Source of the DNA: Streptococcus sanguinis SK355
GTDB lineage: Bacteria; Bacillota; Bacilli; Lactobacillales; Streptococcaceae
DNA: 64,000 nt
Direction: 5' to 3'
Assembly (NCBI RefSeq): GCF_000212855.1
Contig: NZ_GL890993.1
Location: 150,519 to 214,518, forward strand
This document shows, piece by piece, positions 18,654-30,655 of the stretch; the stretch's first letter is position 1, and every line of letters starts with the position of its first letter. A program made the position numbers and the translations under genes. The notes under the pieces are model-generated. The model did no database searches and was not told where the DNA came from. It saw only the letters and a list, made by a program, of their open reading frames with translations.

Positions 18654-21600
18654 TTAAGAACCCCAAATGGAGTTTTCATCCATAAAGCTGTTGGTGTTCT
18701 TCAGCAACTGCGTAAAGATAGCATACTTGAAGTCCTTGGTTGTGCGTTCATCGACACGAGACTTCTTCAGATCCTTGTCAACAGCTTCTGCAAAGCCAGC
18801 TTTCAGCTCTTCATAAGTAGTATAGACTTTTCCGTTGATCGTCACTGGCTTAATACCTGAGGTTTGTGCTTTGTCCACAACTTTTCTGAAGTAAGCTTTC
18901 TTGAAGGCTTCCATGGTTTCGAATTCGCCTTCAGAAATTTGCTTGATGATAAAGTTGTCGCTCAAACCAGTCACACCTTGCTCATTGGCAGTCTTACGGT
19001 GTTTATTGGAAGCATAGCTTACAAAGCCTTTTTCATAGCCATAGTAACCCCAGATTCTGAAGGTATTATGCTTGAACATCAAGGCGCCTGGCGCTCCAGT
19101 ATTGTTTTGGCCGCCACCATAGATACCCGTCATAAAGTCAATAGCAATGTAACTAGAGTCATAGTCGGCAGGATTATAAGTTCGATTGTCAACTGCACGG
19201 TTAGACAGCAAGCCTTGGTCAACCAAGTCATCTACAGATGAAACTGACATGGCTGCTTTCTCCTCTGCCGTCAACTCTCTTACGACGTCGTATTGAGTCC
19301 GAGCATCTACAACCTTCGGTTCAACCTTCTTGAACCATTTAGCTGCTGCTTCATTTCCTTTGGCAACAACGGCTTGTCCTTCAAGGTAATCCAGCAGCAT
19401 GAGGGTGTCATTATAACCCTTCATGTAATGGTCAATGTCTGCTCGGTTCTTGAAGAGACTTGGCGAGCTATTGAAAATGAGACTACCATCATTTGGACGT
19501 TCAAAGGCCATATTGAGACCCAGAGCACCCCAGCCCGGCTGATCAGGAACAGGTGATTGGAGCATACCTTGGGCATAGCCTTCTGGTCCGATCCCTTGTC
19601 GTCTGCCATGTCCGCCCAGATAAATATCTCTGTCATTGACGTGGGTAAGCTCGTGCGTGAAGACGGACACACCGTATTCCGTCAAGAGGTCAAAGGCCTC
19701 GAAGTTCACACGGATTGAACCAGCAGCATGGGCACCATAGCCATTTGACTTGTACCAGCCACCAGCTCTGCCGCCAACTAGGTTAAAGAACTCGCGGGAT
19801 GGTGCATAAGGATTGCCCTTATTATCATTTCCGTTGACATCAATCCAGCCACGTCCTTCTACATCAAAACCATCCCATACAGCCGTTACATTTTGCTTGA
19901 CCATTCTGGACTTGATATCATCTGAGAGAAGCTTGTACCAAGTGTCTACGTGATTTCTATGCTGGGTCGCTACTTCCTTGATGCGCGCATTAAATCGTTC
20001 ATCAGACCATGACCGGCGTTTATCTCTGTTGACAAAGGCCATCGTGCTATAGTTTGACAGAATAGCTAAACGCGTATTCTTCAAGGTTAGCAGCGGAAGG
20101 ATATAGTTGCTGAAATATTCAGAATTGAGGTTATCAAAGACGCGATACTTAGCAGACTTGATCTCCTCGACTTCTGACTGGCGTTCTTCAAACTGAATAA
20201 AGCCTCGAGTTGCATCCTTGAACCAAGTATCCATGTCCGCAAAGTCAGTCAGCAGGCGTCGGTTGTAATCCAAGTAAGCCACCAAATCACTAGACTTGGA
20301 CTCAGCCTTCAACTGACGTGCAAACATATTGACATTGTCTGCTCCTTTCAGTTGATTTTCTGTCGAACGACCAATCTTAATCAAGCGATCTAGCAATGGT
20401 ACTTTTTCACCATAGAAGTCTGGTTTGAAGAGCACCAGCTCCTTGAGGTTGTAATCGCCAAACTTGAGATCGTAATAACGGTTGAGGTAGATCAGACCGA
20501 GCATGATAGCGGTCTTGTTCTCTTCGATTTTAGCTTTCAGAGCTTCATTGGCTGCTGGATTGTCAGCATGGAATCTTGTCCATTCATTAGCCAAGAGCTT
20601 ACCAAGCATATCCTGCAAGTTGGCTTTCACCTCAGCCAGAGATTCATCCAAGAAGAGGCGCTTGACTTTATTGACCTTGTCATTATCATTCGGAAGGCCA
20701 ACTGAACGATAGACTTCATCGCTATAGAGCTCAAAACTCTTCAAGCTCTCTGTCAGCTGAGTCAGCAAGTCTTCTTTGACTGCGGTTGAGTGATTTGGAG
20801 TATAGACTGTACCAAGCTCTGCGATTTGATATTCTGGCAGGGCAGTCTGCTCAAATCGTGCTTGATTTTGAAGATTGTAGATGATCTTGCTTCCGTCTGC
20901 AAAGTGGACTAAGATCTTATCTGCATCCGTTCCACCAGCAACAAACTGGTTGCCCTTCAGTGCTTGAACAGATAGAACTTTCTTAGTCAACAGGTCGCCC
21001 GCCTTACCAGCGTCCACCAGCTTGTTGGCCTCATGAATCAAGAATTCTTGATTGTAGAAAGGCATAAAGCGTTCTAGGTTCTGATAAAGCTGTTCATTTT
21101 CTGCCTTGTACTCTGGCTTATCTTGATAAGTACTTGTTCTCAGGATAGCAGCATTTAGCTTCTCAGTTGTTACTTCATTTGCGCTGGTTTGCTCAAGAGC
21201 CGTAATCTGATAGCTCTTGACTTTTTGCTCAGCTTCTGCTTCTGTCAAGCGACGGAACTTGGCATCTTTACCTGTCTTGGTTCCAGAGCTTTGTCCCTGA
21301 ACACCAAAGAGGTTTTGGAGTTTTTGTCCCATCCAAGCATCGGTAATCTCATTATCTGAGCTAAAGAGCTCTTTTCCGTTCACTACGGTGGCATAGCTGA
21401 CAGTGTCATTGATAGTTCCATATGGCCAAATGGAAGCAGCGATACCAGCTGAATTTCTTGAGCCTGCATCCTCTAACTTACCTTTGGCAACCGACTGCAT
21501 CAATCTACCCCAATTACCCCAGCCTGAACCTGAATAGTCAGTGAAGTTTTGAGCGACCAGCATACCTGCATTTTGGCCACTCTTGACCCAAATATCCGCT

Positions 21601-24467
21601 TCAACGTAGGCTCGTTTCACCAAGGACATGGCGTTGGTTCCTGCGATACCGGCTGTAACAGAATTTCCACCCTTGGACTTAATCTGACCCTTAAAGGAGA
21701 CATTTTCAACGCGAGATTGGCCTTCTATATTGTTAACCAAACCGGCAATATGGTCTCTTCCTTCCAAATATCCTTGGACATTGACGTTTTCGATTACTCC
21801 TTTATTCTTCAAGCGGGCAGCAATTGTCGCAATTGTATCGCCCGCTTGCGAATCTGGATAAACCATATTGACCCGCTTAAAGTCAATATCCTTGACCGTT
21901 CCGCCAGTAATCGTATCAAATAGAGGATGCGCCAAGTCTAAAATTGCATGGCGCTCGCCATTTTGACCACCAATCAGCTGGCCTTTGAATTCACCTTGCA
22001 GGTAAGACTTGCTGTTGGCAGGTTTGTCAATCAGTTTGGCACTGATACTGCGGCCCAAAATAAAGGTTCCAGAAGGATCTTCCTTGATACCGTCCAAAAG
22101 ATCTTGGAAGTCATAGTAGACATTTCCTTCCCGCTTCTTAGCCTTTTCCAGATAGAAATCAAAGCTGTTTTGAAGACCAGTTGCGCTTCTTTGCAGCAAG
22201 TCTGGCAGCTGAGCCTGAATCTTAAAGACAGGCTGGTTATCAACGACCACTTCCTCAATAGAGGTAACTGGCAGGACAGTGTCCTTGAACTGGTCGGATG
22301 TAAAGTGCAGGTAATATTGATCCAGATTTGCTGGTTTTTCAGCCAGAGTAGGCATCAATTTTGTCTGACCATTTTCAACTTTCATCAAGGCGACATTAGT
22401 AATGGACTTGAGCTCCACCTTCTTCAGGTCCAGCTGGACTGTTTCTTGAGCTAATTCTTGACTTTCAGGGCCATTTCCTAAGTCATAGGACAGAGTCGTC
22501 TCAATCTTATAAGGTGTATAGTAGTCCAAACCAGTGAAGTTGGCTGCTAGTTGGCCTGCAGCCAAGTTCTGCTCTGCTATCAGCTGGCCATCCTTCTTCA
22601 GACGAACATGAGCATTAGTAAAGGCTTGATCTCTGTCCGTTAGCTGGTATTGGACCTGAACTGATTTCTGCAATTCATCCTTCTTAACTGCTGAAACAGT
22701 CAGAGTCGGGGCTGCTTTAAGGGCCAATAAGTCAGCTAAAGCCTGCTTGAGTTGGTTGACACCCGCATCTACTTCATCTTGACTCGACGAAGTTTGATAA
22801 ACCGTCGCAGCCATATTCTTAATTGCCTGCAGCTGTTGATAGGATTGATTGGTGTAAACGGCTGGATCCACAGCCGCTGCTAAAGCTAGCTGCTTGCTCA
22901 ATTCTTCTTTATTGATGCGAGCCTTGCTGCCTCGAGTGACCACTGTATCAACTGCTTCATGCAAGATTCTTTCAGTTGTTCGTGGTTCTGATATGCGATT
23001 ACCATCTAAGGTTTCATAGCTGGTTACAATTTCTTTTTGGCCTAGAGTTCCTTCGACAGTAGTCTCTTCATCAAGATACTTGCTATCATCTGTCTTGTGA
23101 ACAACTTGAGGCTCAATCGTTTCTAGCTTGATGTCTGTATGCAGACTAGGCAGTTCTGGCTGAACTGTTGATTCGCCGTTAACGCCACCTGTGTATTCTG
23201 GGAGGGCGGGCTGGACCGGAGCTATGTCTCCTGCTGTACCTACCGGAGCAGTGTAGGCTGGAAGTTCTTCTTGAACTGCTGATTCTCCATTAACATCACC
23301 TGTATATTCTGGTAAAGCGGGCTCGACCGTTGCTGTATCGCTAACTACACTTATCGGGGCTGTGTAGACCGGATTTTCTGCTTGAACTGCTGATTCCCCA
23401 TTAACGCCGCCCGTGTATTCTGGCAAAGCGGGCTCGACTGGAGCCACGTCGCTAACTGTAGCTATTGGAGCATCATAGACTGGATTGTCCGCTTGAACTA
23501 GCGATTCACCATTAACACCGCCCGTGTATTCTGGCAAAGCTGGCTCTACCGGGGCTGTATCTCCTGCCGTTCCTTCCGAAATTGTATAGCTAGGATTTTC
23601 TGCTTGCACAGTTGATTGTCCATTAACGCCGCCGCTATACTCTGGCAAAGCTGGCTCTTGTAAGCTTTCCCCTTTTGCCGTCTCTGTAGTTGGATTTGGT
23701 GGCTGAGGAGCTGGAAGCTTCCCTGATTGCCCTGAATCATTTGCAGCAGGGTTCAGCTGATACAGCAACCCTGCCTGAGCAGCTCGATCAATAGAGTCAG
23801 AGTCCTCTTTTGAAGCTTCTGATAATTCTGCTTGCCCTTGAGCTTCTTGACTAGCTGACAGGGAGGCCGGCTTGCTTCCTGTCAAAGCCAGCAAATCAGA
23901 AGCGGTAAAGTAACCGATATAGTTATAGCCTGCAATGGTCACATCCGCTTCAGAGACTGCTGACGAAACCGCAACTTGACGATTATAAGAAAGCAATTCC
24001 CGATTTTCTAGCGCAAACGCTTGAGGAGACTGTAACACAGTTTGTCCCAAGCTACCTAGCAAAAGCACTCCTAGTAACTTACCAGATTTCTTACGTGAGA
24101 ATACCAAGACAGCCAAAATAGCAGTTCCCGCAAATAAGCCGAGAAGCGGCTGACCGTTATTTCCTGTACTCGGCAAGACAGTTTGCCCATCTTGCTTCCG
24201 ATAAATCAAGTAATAATTTTCCCCTGTTTGCAGATTTTCAGGCAGACCTTTCTTAATCAGCCCTTTTTCCTGCTCTGTTAGCTCTTGCTCTTCGACATAG
24301 CTATAGTGAGCAGTCGCACCGCCTCCTACTTCATCTGCAGCAACTGTCGAACTGGACAAAGAGCTCCCAAAAATCAGAGCTGCAATGGCAACTGAGCCCA
24401 CACCGACAGACAATTTGCGAATCGAATATTTCTGAATTCGCTCCTGTACTTTTTCAAAACGTTTCAC
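18654..24467 (-). CDS. M26 family zinc metalloprotease (ZmpB/ZmpC/IgA1 protease-like)
   Basis: 1937-residue surface protease. The order from the N-terminus is: a YSIRKLSVG signal peptide (residues 14-45); an N-terminal LPSTG sorting motif (98-102) followed by a hydrophobic segment and KKSGK; a second hydrophobic stretch near residue 140; five ~37-residue PALPEYTGGVNG repeats (about 270-440); a G5-like domain (TTVEGTLGQKEIVTSYETL); then a helical region and the peptidase domain. Zinc site: HELTH at 1605-1609 with Glu1629 (PEGYAQG) 20 residues on, as in M26. The N-terminal position of the anchor motif is characteristic of this family. Substrate (IgA1 or another host glycoprotein) cannot be told from sequence. 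It is monocistronic with its own promoter. Confidence 0.93.
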   Translation of the reverse strand: MKRFEKVQERIQKYSIRKLSVGVGSVAIAALIFGSSLSSSTVAADEVGGGATAHYSYVEEQELTEQEKGLIKKGLPENLQTGENYYLIYRKQDGQTVLPSTGNNGQPLLGLFAGTAILAVLVFSRKKSGKLLGVLLLGSLGQTVLQSPQAFALENRELLSYNRQVAVSSAVSEADVTIAGYNYIGYFTASDLLALTGSKPASLSASQEAQGQAELSEASKEDSDSIDRAAQAGLLYQLNPAANDSGQSGKLPAPQPPNPTTETAKGESLQEPALPEYSGGVNGQSTVQAENPSYTISEGTAGDTAPVEPALPEYTGGVNGESLVQADNPVYDAPIATVSDVAPVEPALPEYTGGVNGESAVQAENPVYTAPISVVSDTATVEPALPEYTGDVNGESAVQEELPAYTAPVGTAGDIAPVQPALPEYTGGVNGESTVQPELPSLHTDIKLETIEPQVVHKTDDSKYLDEETTVEGTLGQKEIVTSYETLDGNRISEPRTTERILHEAVDTVVTRGSKARINKEELSKQLALAAAVDPAVYTNQSYQQLQAIKNMAATVYQTSSSQDEVDAGVNQLKQALADLLALKAAPTLTVSAVKKDELQKSVQVQYQLTDRDQAFTNAHVRLKKDGQLIAEQNLAAGQLAANFTGLDYYTPYKIETTLSYDLGNGPESQELAQETVQLDLKKVELKSITNVALMKVENGQTKLMPTLAEKPANLDQYYLHFTSDQFKDTVLPVTSIEEVVVDNQPVFKIQAQLPDLLQRSATGLQNSFDFYLEKAKKREGNVYYDFQDLLDGIKEDPSGTFILGRSISAKLIDKPANSKSYLQGEFKGQLIGGQNGERHAILDLAHPLFDTITGGTVKDIDFKRVNMVYPDSQAGDTIATIAARLKNKGVIENVNVQGYLEGRDHIAGLVNNIEGQSRVENVSFKGQIKSKGGNSVTAGIAGTNAMSLVKRAYVEADIWVKSGQNAGMLVAQNFTDYSGSGWGNWGRLMQSVAKGKLEDAGSRNSAGIAASIWPYGTINDTVSYATVVNGKELFSSDNEITDAWMGQKLQNLFGVQGQSSGTKTGKDAKFRRLTEAEAEQKVKSYQITALEQTSANEVTTEKLNAAILRTSTYQDKPEYKAENEQLYQNLERFMPFYNQEFLIHEANKLVDAGKAGDLLTKKVLSVQALKGNQFVAGGTDADKILVHFADGSKIIYNLQNQARFEQTALPEYQIAELGTVYTPNHSTAVKEDLLTQLTESLKSFELYSDEVYRSVGLPNDNDKVNKVKRLFLDESLAEVKANLQDMLGKLLANEWTRFHADNPAANEALKAKIEENKTAIMLGLIYLNRYYDLKFGDYNLKELVLFKPDFYGEKVPLLDRLIKIGRSTENQLKGADNVNMFARQLKAESKSSDLVAYLDYNRRLLTDFADMDTWFKDATRGFIQFEERQSEVEEIKSAKYRVFDNLNSEYFSNYILPLLTLKNTRLAILSNYSTMAFVNRDKRRSWSDERFNARIKEVATQHRNHVDTWYKLLSDDIKSRMVKQNVTAVWDGFDVEGRGWIDVNGNDNKGNPYAPSREFFNLVGGRAGGWYKSNGYGAHAAGSIRVNFEAFDLLTEYGVSVFTHELTHVNDRDIYLGGHGRRQGIGPEGYAQGMLQSPVPDQPGWGALGLNMAFERPNDGSLIFNSSPSLFKNRADIDHYMKGYNDTLMLLDYLEGQAVVAKGNEAAAKWFKKVEPKVVDARTQYDVVRELTAEEKAAMSVSSVDDLVDQGLLSNRAVDNRTYNPADYDSSYIAIDFMTGIYGGGQNNTGAPGALMFKHNTFRIWGYYGYEKGFVSYASNKHRKTANEQGVTGLSDNFIIKQISEGEFETMEAFKKAYFRKVVDKAQTSGIKPVTINGKVYTTYEELKAGFAEAVDKDLKKSRVDERTTKDFKYAIFTQLLKNTNSFMDENSIWGS
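23145..23665 (-). repeat. Five ~111-bp tandem repeats in the M26 protease gene
   Basis: Five imperfect copies encoding PALPEY(T/S)G(G/D)VNGxSxVQ followed by a variable Pro/Val/Thr-rich spacer of about 20 residues. They are in frame and lie just before the G5-like domain, as in other streptococcal IgA1 proteases, where such repeats vary between strains. Confidence 0.9.
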
Positions 24468-24751
24468 TTTATAAATCCCCTTTTTCCTAAAATGTATAAA
24501 GTTAATCTCCCATTATCTTCCTAACCAACTCCCCAGCAGGCTAAAAAGATGCGTTTTATACATATAGTATTATCATATATCTTTTAGGAAATTTTTACAA
24601 TAGATTTTACTTAAAAAAACAATTAATTTTTGTAAGAGTAAATAGAGAAAATCTCTTTACGCTTTTTATTGTGAATTTCTTTTAATTAAAAGGCTGATTA
24701 GAGCTGCTCTCTTACTTGACTACATTTGCCAAATGTCCTTCTAGAAAACAT
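24468..24751. other. Intergenic region between the M26 protease and dnaJ
   Basis: AT-rich and non-coding. It contains the protease promoter (24572-24600) and ends at the dnaJ terminator. A GAGAAAATCTC inverted repeat near 24650 is the only other structure I see. Confidence 0.6.
24572..24600 (-). promoter_or_regulatory. Predicted promoter of the M26 protease gene
   Basis: TTGTAA (24600-24595), 17-bp spacer, TATGAT (24577-24572) on the minus strand, followed by a ~105-nt leader to the ATG at 24467. Confidence 0.55.
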
Positions 24752-24780
24752 AAAAAGAACAGCATTAGGCTGCTCCTTTT
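24752..24780 (-). terminator. dnaJ terminator
   Basis: Stem GAGCAGC-CTAAT-GCTGTTC followed by TTTTTATG, directly after the dnaJ stop on the minus strand. Confidence 0.88.
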
Positions 24781-24787
24781 TATATGA

Positions 24788-25921
24788 TTACAAATCTTCC
24801 AAGGCATCTTTCATTTTGTCGAAGAAGCCTTTTTTCTTAGGATTGACCGAGATATTGCCAGCTTCCGCAAATTCTTTGAGGGCCGCTTTTTGACGGTCGT
24901 TGAGGCCAGTCGGTGTCACGACATTGACAGTAACATACTGGTCACCCATGCTTCCACCACGCAGACTCGGTGCTCCCTTGCCACGCAGACGGAAACGCTT
25001 GCCAGTCTGTGTTCCTTCTGGGATATTCAGCTCCACATCCCCGTGAACAGTTGGAATATCCACACTGTCACCAAGAGCTGCTTGGACAAAGTTGAGATTG
25101 AGCTTGTAGTAAATGGTAGAGCCATCTCGCTCAAACTTATCGCTCGGCTCAACTTGGACCACAACATAAAGATCACCATAAGGGCCGCCATTAAAGCCTG
25201 CTTCACCTTGACCAGACAGACGGACCTGCTGACCAGTTTCCACACCAGCTGGGATTTTCACCTTAACGCTGTGAGCCTGTTTTTCATGACCCGTTCCGTG
25301 ACAGGTTTCACAAGGACTTTTGATTTCTTTTCCTCGGCCATGACAGACATCACAGGTCACTTGCCGACGCATCATGCCAAGCGGTGTCTGGGTATCAACA
25401 TTGATGACACCTGAGCCATGGCAGCGACCACAGGTAACAGGGCTAGTTCCTGGCTTAGCACCAGACCCGTCACAGGTACGACAAGTCGCTTCGCGGTTAT
25501 ACTTGATTTCCTTCTCAGCTCCGAAAATGGCTTCTTCAAAGCGGAGATTTACACGATACTGAAGATCATCCCCTTGGCGCGGAGCATTAGGATTACGCGA
25601 AGCGCCACCACCAAAGAAGCTGGAGAAGATATCTTCAAAGCCGCCAAAGCCGGAGCCATCAAAGCCACCGAAGCCGCCTGCACCACCGCCAAAGCCACCA
25701 TTAGCTCCCGCTGCACCGTATTGATCATAGGCTGCCCGCTTTTGCTCGTCGCTCAGCGTTTCATAAGCCTCTTGGACTTCTTTATATTTGTCCTCCGCCC
25801 CAGCTTCCTTATTAATGTCGGGGTGGTACTTTTTAGATAATTTCCGATAGGCTCTCTTGATCTCATCCTGAGAAGCATTCTTAGAGACACCTAGACGGTC
25901 GTAATATTCTGTATTGTTCAT
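24788..25921 (-). CDS. dnaJ: Chaperone protein DnaJ (Hsp40)
   Basis: About 377-residue type I Hsp40 that stimulates DnaK ATPase. The J domain ([11 protein letters not shown] to about residue 70) contains the essential HPD. A Gly/Phe-rich linker follows ([17 protein letters not shown]). The zinc-binding region has four CxxCxGxG-type motifs ([36 protein letters not shown]). I prefer the ATG at 25921 (MNNTEYYDR) to that at 25933. It is separated from dnaK by a DJ-1/PfpI-like gene and a terminator, so it probably has its own promoter, unlike the hrcA-grpE-dnaK unit. Confidence 0.97.
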   Translation of the reverse strand: MNNTEYYDRLGVSKNASQDEIKRAYRKLSKKYHPDINKEAGAEDKYKEVQEAYETLSDEQKRAAYDQYGAAGANGGFGGGAGGFGGFDGSGFGGFEDIFSSFFGGGASRNPNAPRQGDDLQYRVNLRFEEAIFGAEKEIKYNREATCRTCDGSGAKPGTSPVTCGRCHGSGVINVDTQTPLGMMRRQVTCDVCHGRGKEIKSPCETCHGTGHEKQAHSVKVKIPAGVETGQQVRLSGQGEAGFNGGPYGDLYVVVQVEPSDKFERDGSTIYYKLNLNFVQAALGDSVDIPTVHGDVELNIPEGTQTGKRFRLRGKGAPSLRGGSMGDQYVTVNVVTPTGLNDRQKAALKEFAEAGNISVNPKKKGFFDKMKDALEDL

Positions 25922-26058
25922 GTAAGATACCAAGACCGTAAAATTCGACTGAAAAATAGGAAATCGGGCGACGGAGCGATGCTCCTAGGCTGATTTCTCT
26001 TTTTTCCGAGAATTTAGGTCGGGTTCAGTTCCTTTCTTTAAATTTTAGAAAATATTGA

Positions 26059-26691
26059 TCAGAGGGTATTTTCAAATTCATGCTTCATTTCAGCAAACTC
26101 TTCTTCTGATAAAGTGAATATCAAGTCCTCTTCCGAATACTGATTCCGTTCTTTAAAATAGTTGTCAGCATTATCTACCAAATCTAGACTAAGAATCACT
26201 TTTCTTGCAAACGCTTGATATGCAAAGCCAACAGCTGTAATGATGTTTTGATCTTGCAGAACAGCTTGAGCTTTGAAATTTTCACGCGGAAGAAATTCAA
26301 AATAGTCAAAGAAATTTTGCCAAATCCCACCAGTAAATTTAGTATCCTTCAATAAACCTGCTTTCGCCAATAAAATGGGCGCTGATGAAATAGCTGCAAT
26401 TAAAACTTCTTGCTGCTTCAAACTTCTTAGGAAAGAAATCAATTTTTCATCATGCAAAGCAGGGACAATAGTTATCATTCCTGGCAAAATCACACAAAAA
26501 TAGTCTTCGATAACTACTTCATCCAGTGTTCTAGTAGGTTGACAGGGAAGTCCATCTTCCGACGTTATAATATTTCTATCTGAACCAGCATAATCAACCT
26601 CAACACCAAAAGATAGAGCTAAAGTACTGGTCAGACTAACTACTTCACAAAGTGAAAAATTAGGATAAATTAAACAGAGCACTTTCTTCAT
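26059..26691 (-). CDS. DJ-1/PfpI family protein lacking the usual nucleophile Cys
   Basis: 210-residue protein of the DJ-1/ThiJ/PfpI superfamily: LIYPNFSLCEVVSLTSTLA at the N-terminus, VILPGMITIVPALHDEKL in the middle, then the nucleophile elbow. The elbow reads AAISSAPILLAKAG, where most members have Cys (ICAAP), so the catalytic cysteine appears replaced by Ser. The start is ATG 26691 (MKKVLCLIYP) after GAGGGTG. It is inserted between dnaK and dnaJ on the same strand, which is unusual for streptococcal heat-shock clusters but seen in relatives. A stress-response role is possible; enzymatic activity is doubtful. Confidence 0.85.
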   Translation of the reverse strand: MKKVLCLIYPNFSLCEVVSLTSTLALSFGVEVDYAGSDRNIITSEDGLPCQPTRTLDEVVIEDYFCVILPGMITIVPALHDEKLISFLRSLKQQEVLIAAISSAPILLAKAGLLKDTKFTGGIWQNFFDYFEFLPRENFKAQAVLQDQNIITAVGFAYQAFARKVILSLDLVDNADNYFKERNQYSEEDLIFTLSEEEFAEMKHEFENTL

Positions 26692-26713
26692 AAGCGTCAC
26701 CCTCTAGTTTAGC

Positions 26714-26742
26714 GAAAAACAGAGGCTGGGTTGCAACCTCTG
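26714..26742 (-). terminator. dnaK-operon terminator
   Basis: Stem CAGAGGTTGC / GCCTCTG-type hairpin (26720-26742) followed by TTTTTCGC on the minus strand, between dnaK and the DJ-1 gene. Confidence 0.75.
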
Positions 26743-26759
26743 GATTTCTTCCTATCATT

Positions 26760-26905
26760 ACGACGTGAAATTTTCAAAACAATATTTTTCGAAAAATTTT
26801 TGACGCGGTAGCTGATTGGATTTTAGGTTCGTCTTTCAGACTCCTAAAAATCCTAATCATCCTCGCGGGGGTTCGACTACGAACTAAAAACTTTCAATTT
26901 TTAGT
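26760..26905. other. Structured intergenic sequence downstream of dnaK
   Basis: Nested inverted repeats: GATTGGATTTTAGG at about 26814 pairs with CCTAAAAATCCTAATC at about 26845, and AACTAAAAACTTT pairs with AATTTTTAGTT near 26882-26903. This may be a small repeat element (RUP/BOX-like) or a compound terminator. I could not match it to a named family. Confidence 0.4.
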
Positions 26906-26918
26906 TCTGTCTCACCGC

Positions 26919-28829
<1,911 letters not shown>

Positions 28830-28885
28830 TTATCTTTCTTCATAGTTTATTGTCGTTTCGGACAAGATTTTTCAAGTTTTCTAGC

Positions 28886-29422
28886 CTAGTTATAGACCAC
28901 TACCATTGCTGGGCGCAGGATACGGTCATGAAGTTTGTAGCCTTTTTGGAAGACCTGCGCGATAGTGTCAGCTGGGTGCTCATCGTCAGCTGGAACTGTT
29001 TGAATGGCCATATGATAGTTATGGTCAAAAGCTCCGTCAGCTGGGATTTCTTCGATACCCTCTTCTTTGAGAGCATGAATCAAGCTTTCCTGCACCATTT
29101 CCAGTCCTTTTTTGACATCATCTGTCAGACCTTCAACGGCAAGTGCGCGCTCCAGATTATCTATCGAAGGCAAAATAGCTTTTGCCAAGTCCTGGCTGCG
29201 GTATCTTTGCAGCTGCTGGCGTTCTTCATTTGCTCGGCGCTGGATGTTCTGCATTTCTGCATGAGCACGGAGATATTTGTTTTCAAAATCTTCTGCCCGC
29301 TCATTAGCTAGTTCTAATTCTGATTTTTCAGGGCTTGCTGATTCAGCTTGTTCAGCTGTTTCTACAACTTCCTCTTTTACTTCCACATCTTCTGGATGTT
29401 CTTCTTGTTTATGTTTTGCCAC
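28886..29422 (-). CDS. grpE: Nucleotide exchange factor GrpE
   Basis: 178-residue DnaK co-chaperone that releases ADP. It has an acidic, Glu-rich disordered N-terminus (about 40 residues), then the long dimerisation helix ([33 protein letters not shown] in pieces), and the C-terminal beta domain with the [16 protein letters not shown] signature. It lies between hrcA (35-bp gap) and dnaK (137-bp gap) in the usual order. Confidence 0.98.
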   Translation of the reverse strand: MAKHKQEEHPEDVEVKEEVVETAEQAESASPEKSELELANERAEDFENKYLRAHAEMQNIQRRANEERQQLQRYRSQDLAKAILPSIDNLERALAVEGLTDDVKKGLEMVQESLIHALKEEGIEEIPADGAFDHNYHMAIQTVPADDEHPADTIAQVFQKGYKLHDRILRPAMVVVYN

Positions 29423-29457
29423 AAGGCACCTCCTTTTTAGGAATATTTATATTATGT

Positions 29458-30492
29458 TTAATGGACTTCGTAGTGATTGCTGCTCAGATAGCGATAGAAG
29501 TCGGTCAGTTTCATGGTCAGCACGCGGTTGACGACATTCATCTGACTGACCAGTCGTTGGTAGTCAAGATTGACCGGACCGACAACTGCCAGCACTCCAA
29601 ATCCTCGATAAGGAATCAGGAATTTGCTGGAAATTAGTGTCAAATCAGCCAAACAGTTTTCTCTACTGTCTGCCACGCGCACGCTTTGCATCTGATCTTC
29701 GGCCAAGCTGTCGCGAATTTCAAAGGCTACTTTCTGCGGGTCATCAAAAAACTGATAAGCCGTCAGGTCTGAGAATTCCAAGAGCTGAACCTTGCCAGAC
29801 AGAATCACATTTTCCTTGAAAATATCACCAAAGATATGCTCAAAGAGCTGGATGACATTGTCCGTCGTAGTGAAATAGCGCTGGATAATCTGCGGAATTT
29901 CCGTCCGAATCTTGTAATGGATGTCCAGCACTGTCTGTCCCAAGAACCGCTCCCTTACTAGGCCTTTAAGCCTATCCAGGTCTTCTCTTAGGAAGTTGCG
30001 CGGAATCATAAACTGACTGGTAATGGTATTGGACTCATCCAAGGTGAAGACCGCCAGAGCCGTGTGCTGACTGAGCACAACGATGTCAAAAGCTGTCAAA
30101 CGCTGCCGACTGGGTTCTACATCCAGTGCAACAACCGTGCATCCACTGAGCTTGGTTAAAAGGTCCGCTGCCTGTTGAAGAATGTCCTCCAAGTTGAAAA
30201 ACTCATGATCAAAGGCTTTGATAACCTCATAAAGTTCATTCTCAGCGAGACGATCAAAGGACAGAGAATGCTTGACAAAGTACTGAAAACCAGCCACGCT
30301 AGGCTTACGGCCGCTGGACGTATGCGCCTTTTCCAGAAGTCCCTGCTTTTCCAAAGCCGCCATATCGTTTCGGATGGTGGCACTACTGGAATTGATAGAA
30401 TCCTGCAGGGCTTTGGAGCTGACCGGCTCGTGAGTCTTGGTAAAGATATCAATAATCAAATTCAAAATCTCATTTTGACGCTCCGTGACCAC
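29458..30492 (-). CDS. hrcA: Heat-inducible transcription repressor HrcA
   Basis: About 344-residue repressor that binds CIRCE operators, folded with help from GroEL. The N-terminal winged helix reads [58 protein letters not shown]. The best start is GTG 30492, eight bases after GGAGG. The ATG at 30531 would include the CIRCE region in the coding sequence and has no RBS. It is first gene of the hrcA-grpE-dnaK operon and autoregulated through the operator at 30525-30551. Confidence 0.96.
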   Translation of the reverse strand: MVTERQNEILNLIIDIFTKTHEPVSSKALQDSINSSSATIRNDMAALEKQGLLEKAHTSSGRKPSVAGFQYFVKHSLSFDRLAENELYEVIKAFDHEFFNLEDILQQAADLLTKLSGCTVVALDVEPSRQRLTAFDIVVLSQHTALAVFTLDESNTITSQFMIPRNFLREDLDRLKGLVRERFLGQTVLDIHYKIRTEIPQIIQRYFTTTDNVIQLFEHIFGDIFKENVILSGKVQLLEFSDLTAYQFFDDPQKVAFEIRDSLAEDQMQSVRVADSRENCLADLTLISSKFLIPYRGFGVLAVVGPVNLDYQRLVSQMNVVNRVLTMKLTDFYRYLSSNHYEVH

Positions 30493-30524
30493 GGCATCAC
30501 CTCCAATCAAGATTCTGCTATCAA

Positions 30525-30551
30525 TTAGCACTCAAGCACCTCGAGTGCTAA
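30525..30551 (-). promoter_or_regulatory. CIRCE operator 1 (HrcA binding site)
   Basis: Perfect TTAGCACTC-N9-GAGTGCTAA inverted repeat, overlapping the predicted transcription start and lying 33 bp upstream of the GTG start. Confidence 0.97.
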
Positions 30552-30562
30552 CTCATGATTCT

Positions 30563-30590
30563 ATTATACACTCTTCTACTCCAAAGTCAA
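30563..30590 (-). promoter_or_regulatory. hrcA operon sigma-A promoter
   Basis: TTGACT (30590-30585), 16-bp spacer, TATAAT (30568-30563) on the minus strand, 12 bp upstream of CIRCE 1. Confidence 0.88.
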
Positions 30591-30607
30591 GACAAAAACT
30601 CAAAAAA

Positions 30608-30634
30608 TTAGCACTCTTTTTACAAGAGTGCTAA
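30608..30634 (-). promoter_or_regulatory. CIRCE operator 2, also shaped as a terminator
   Basis: A second perfect TTAGCACTC-N9-GAGTGCTAA lies 18 bp upstream of the -35 box. On the minus strand it is followed by TTTTTTGAG, and it comes 21 bp after the stop of the ABC permease gene, so the same bases can serve as that operon's intrinsic terminator. Confidence 0.88.
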
Positions 30635-30655
30635 AAATCGGTCTAGCGACCTAGA

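Noticed and set aside
21549..22454. Plus-strand ORFs of 124 and 168 codons inside the M26 protease gene
   Set aside because: Antisense to a well-defined large protein, without RBS or recognisable domains.
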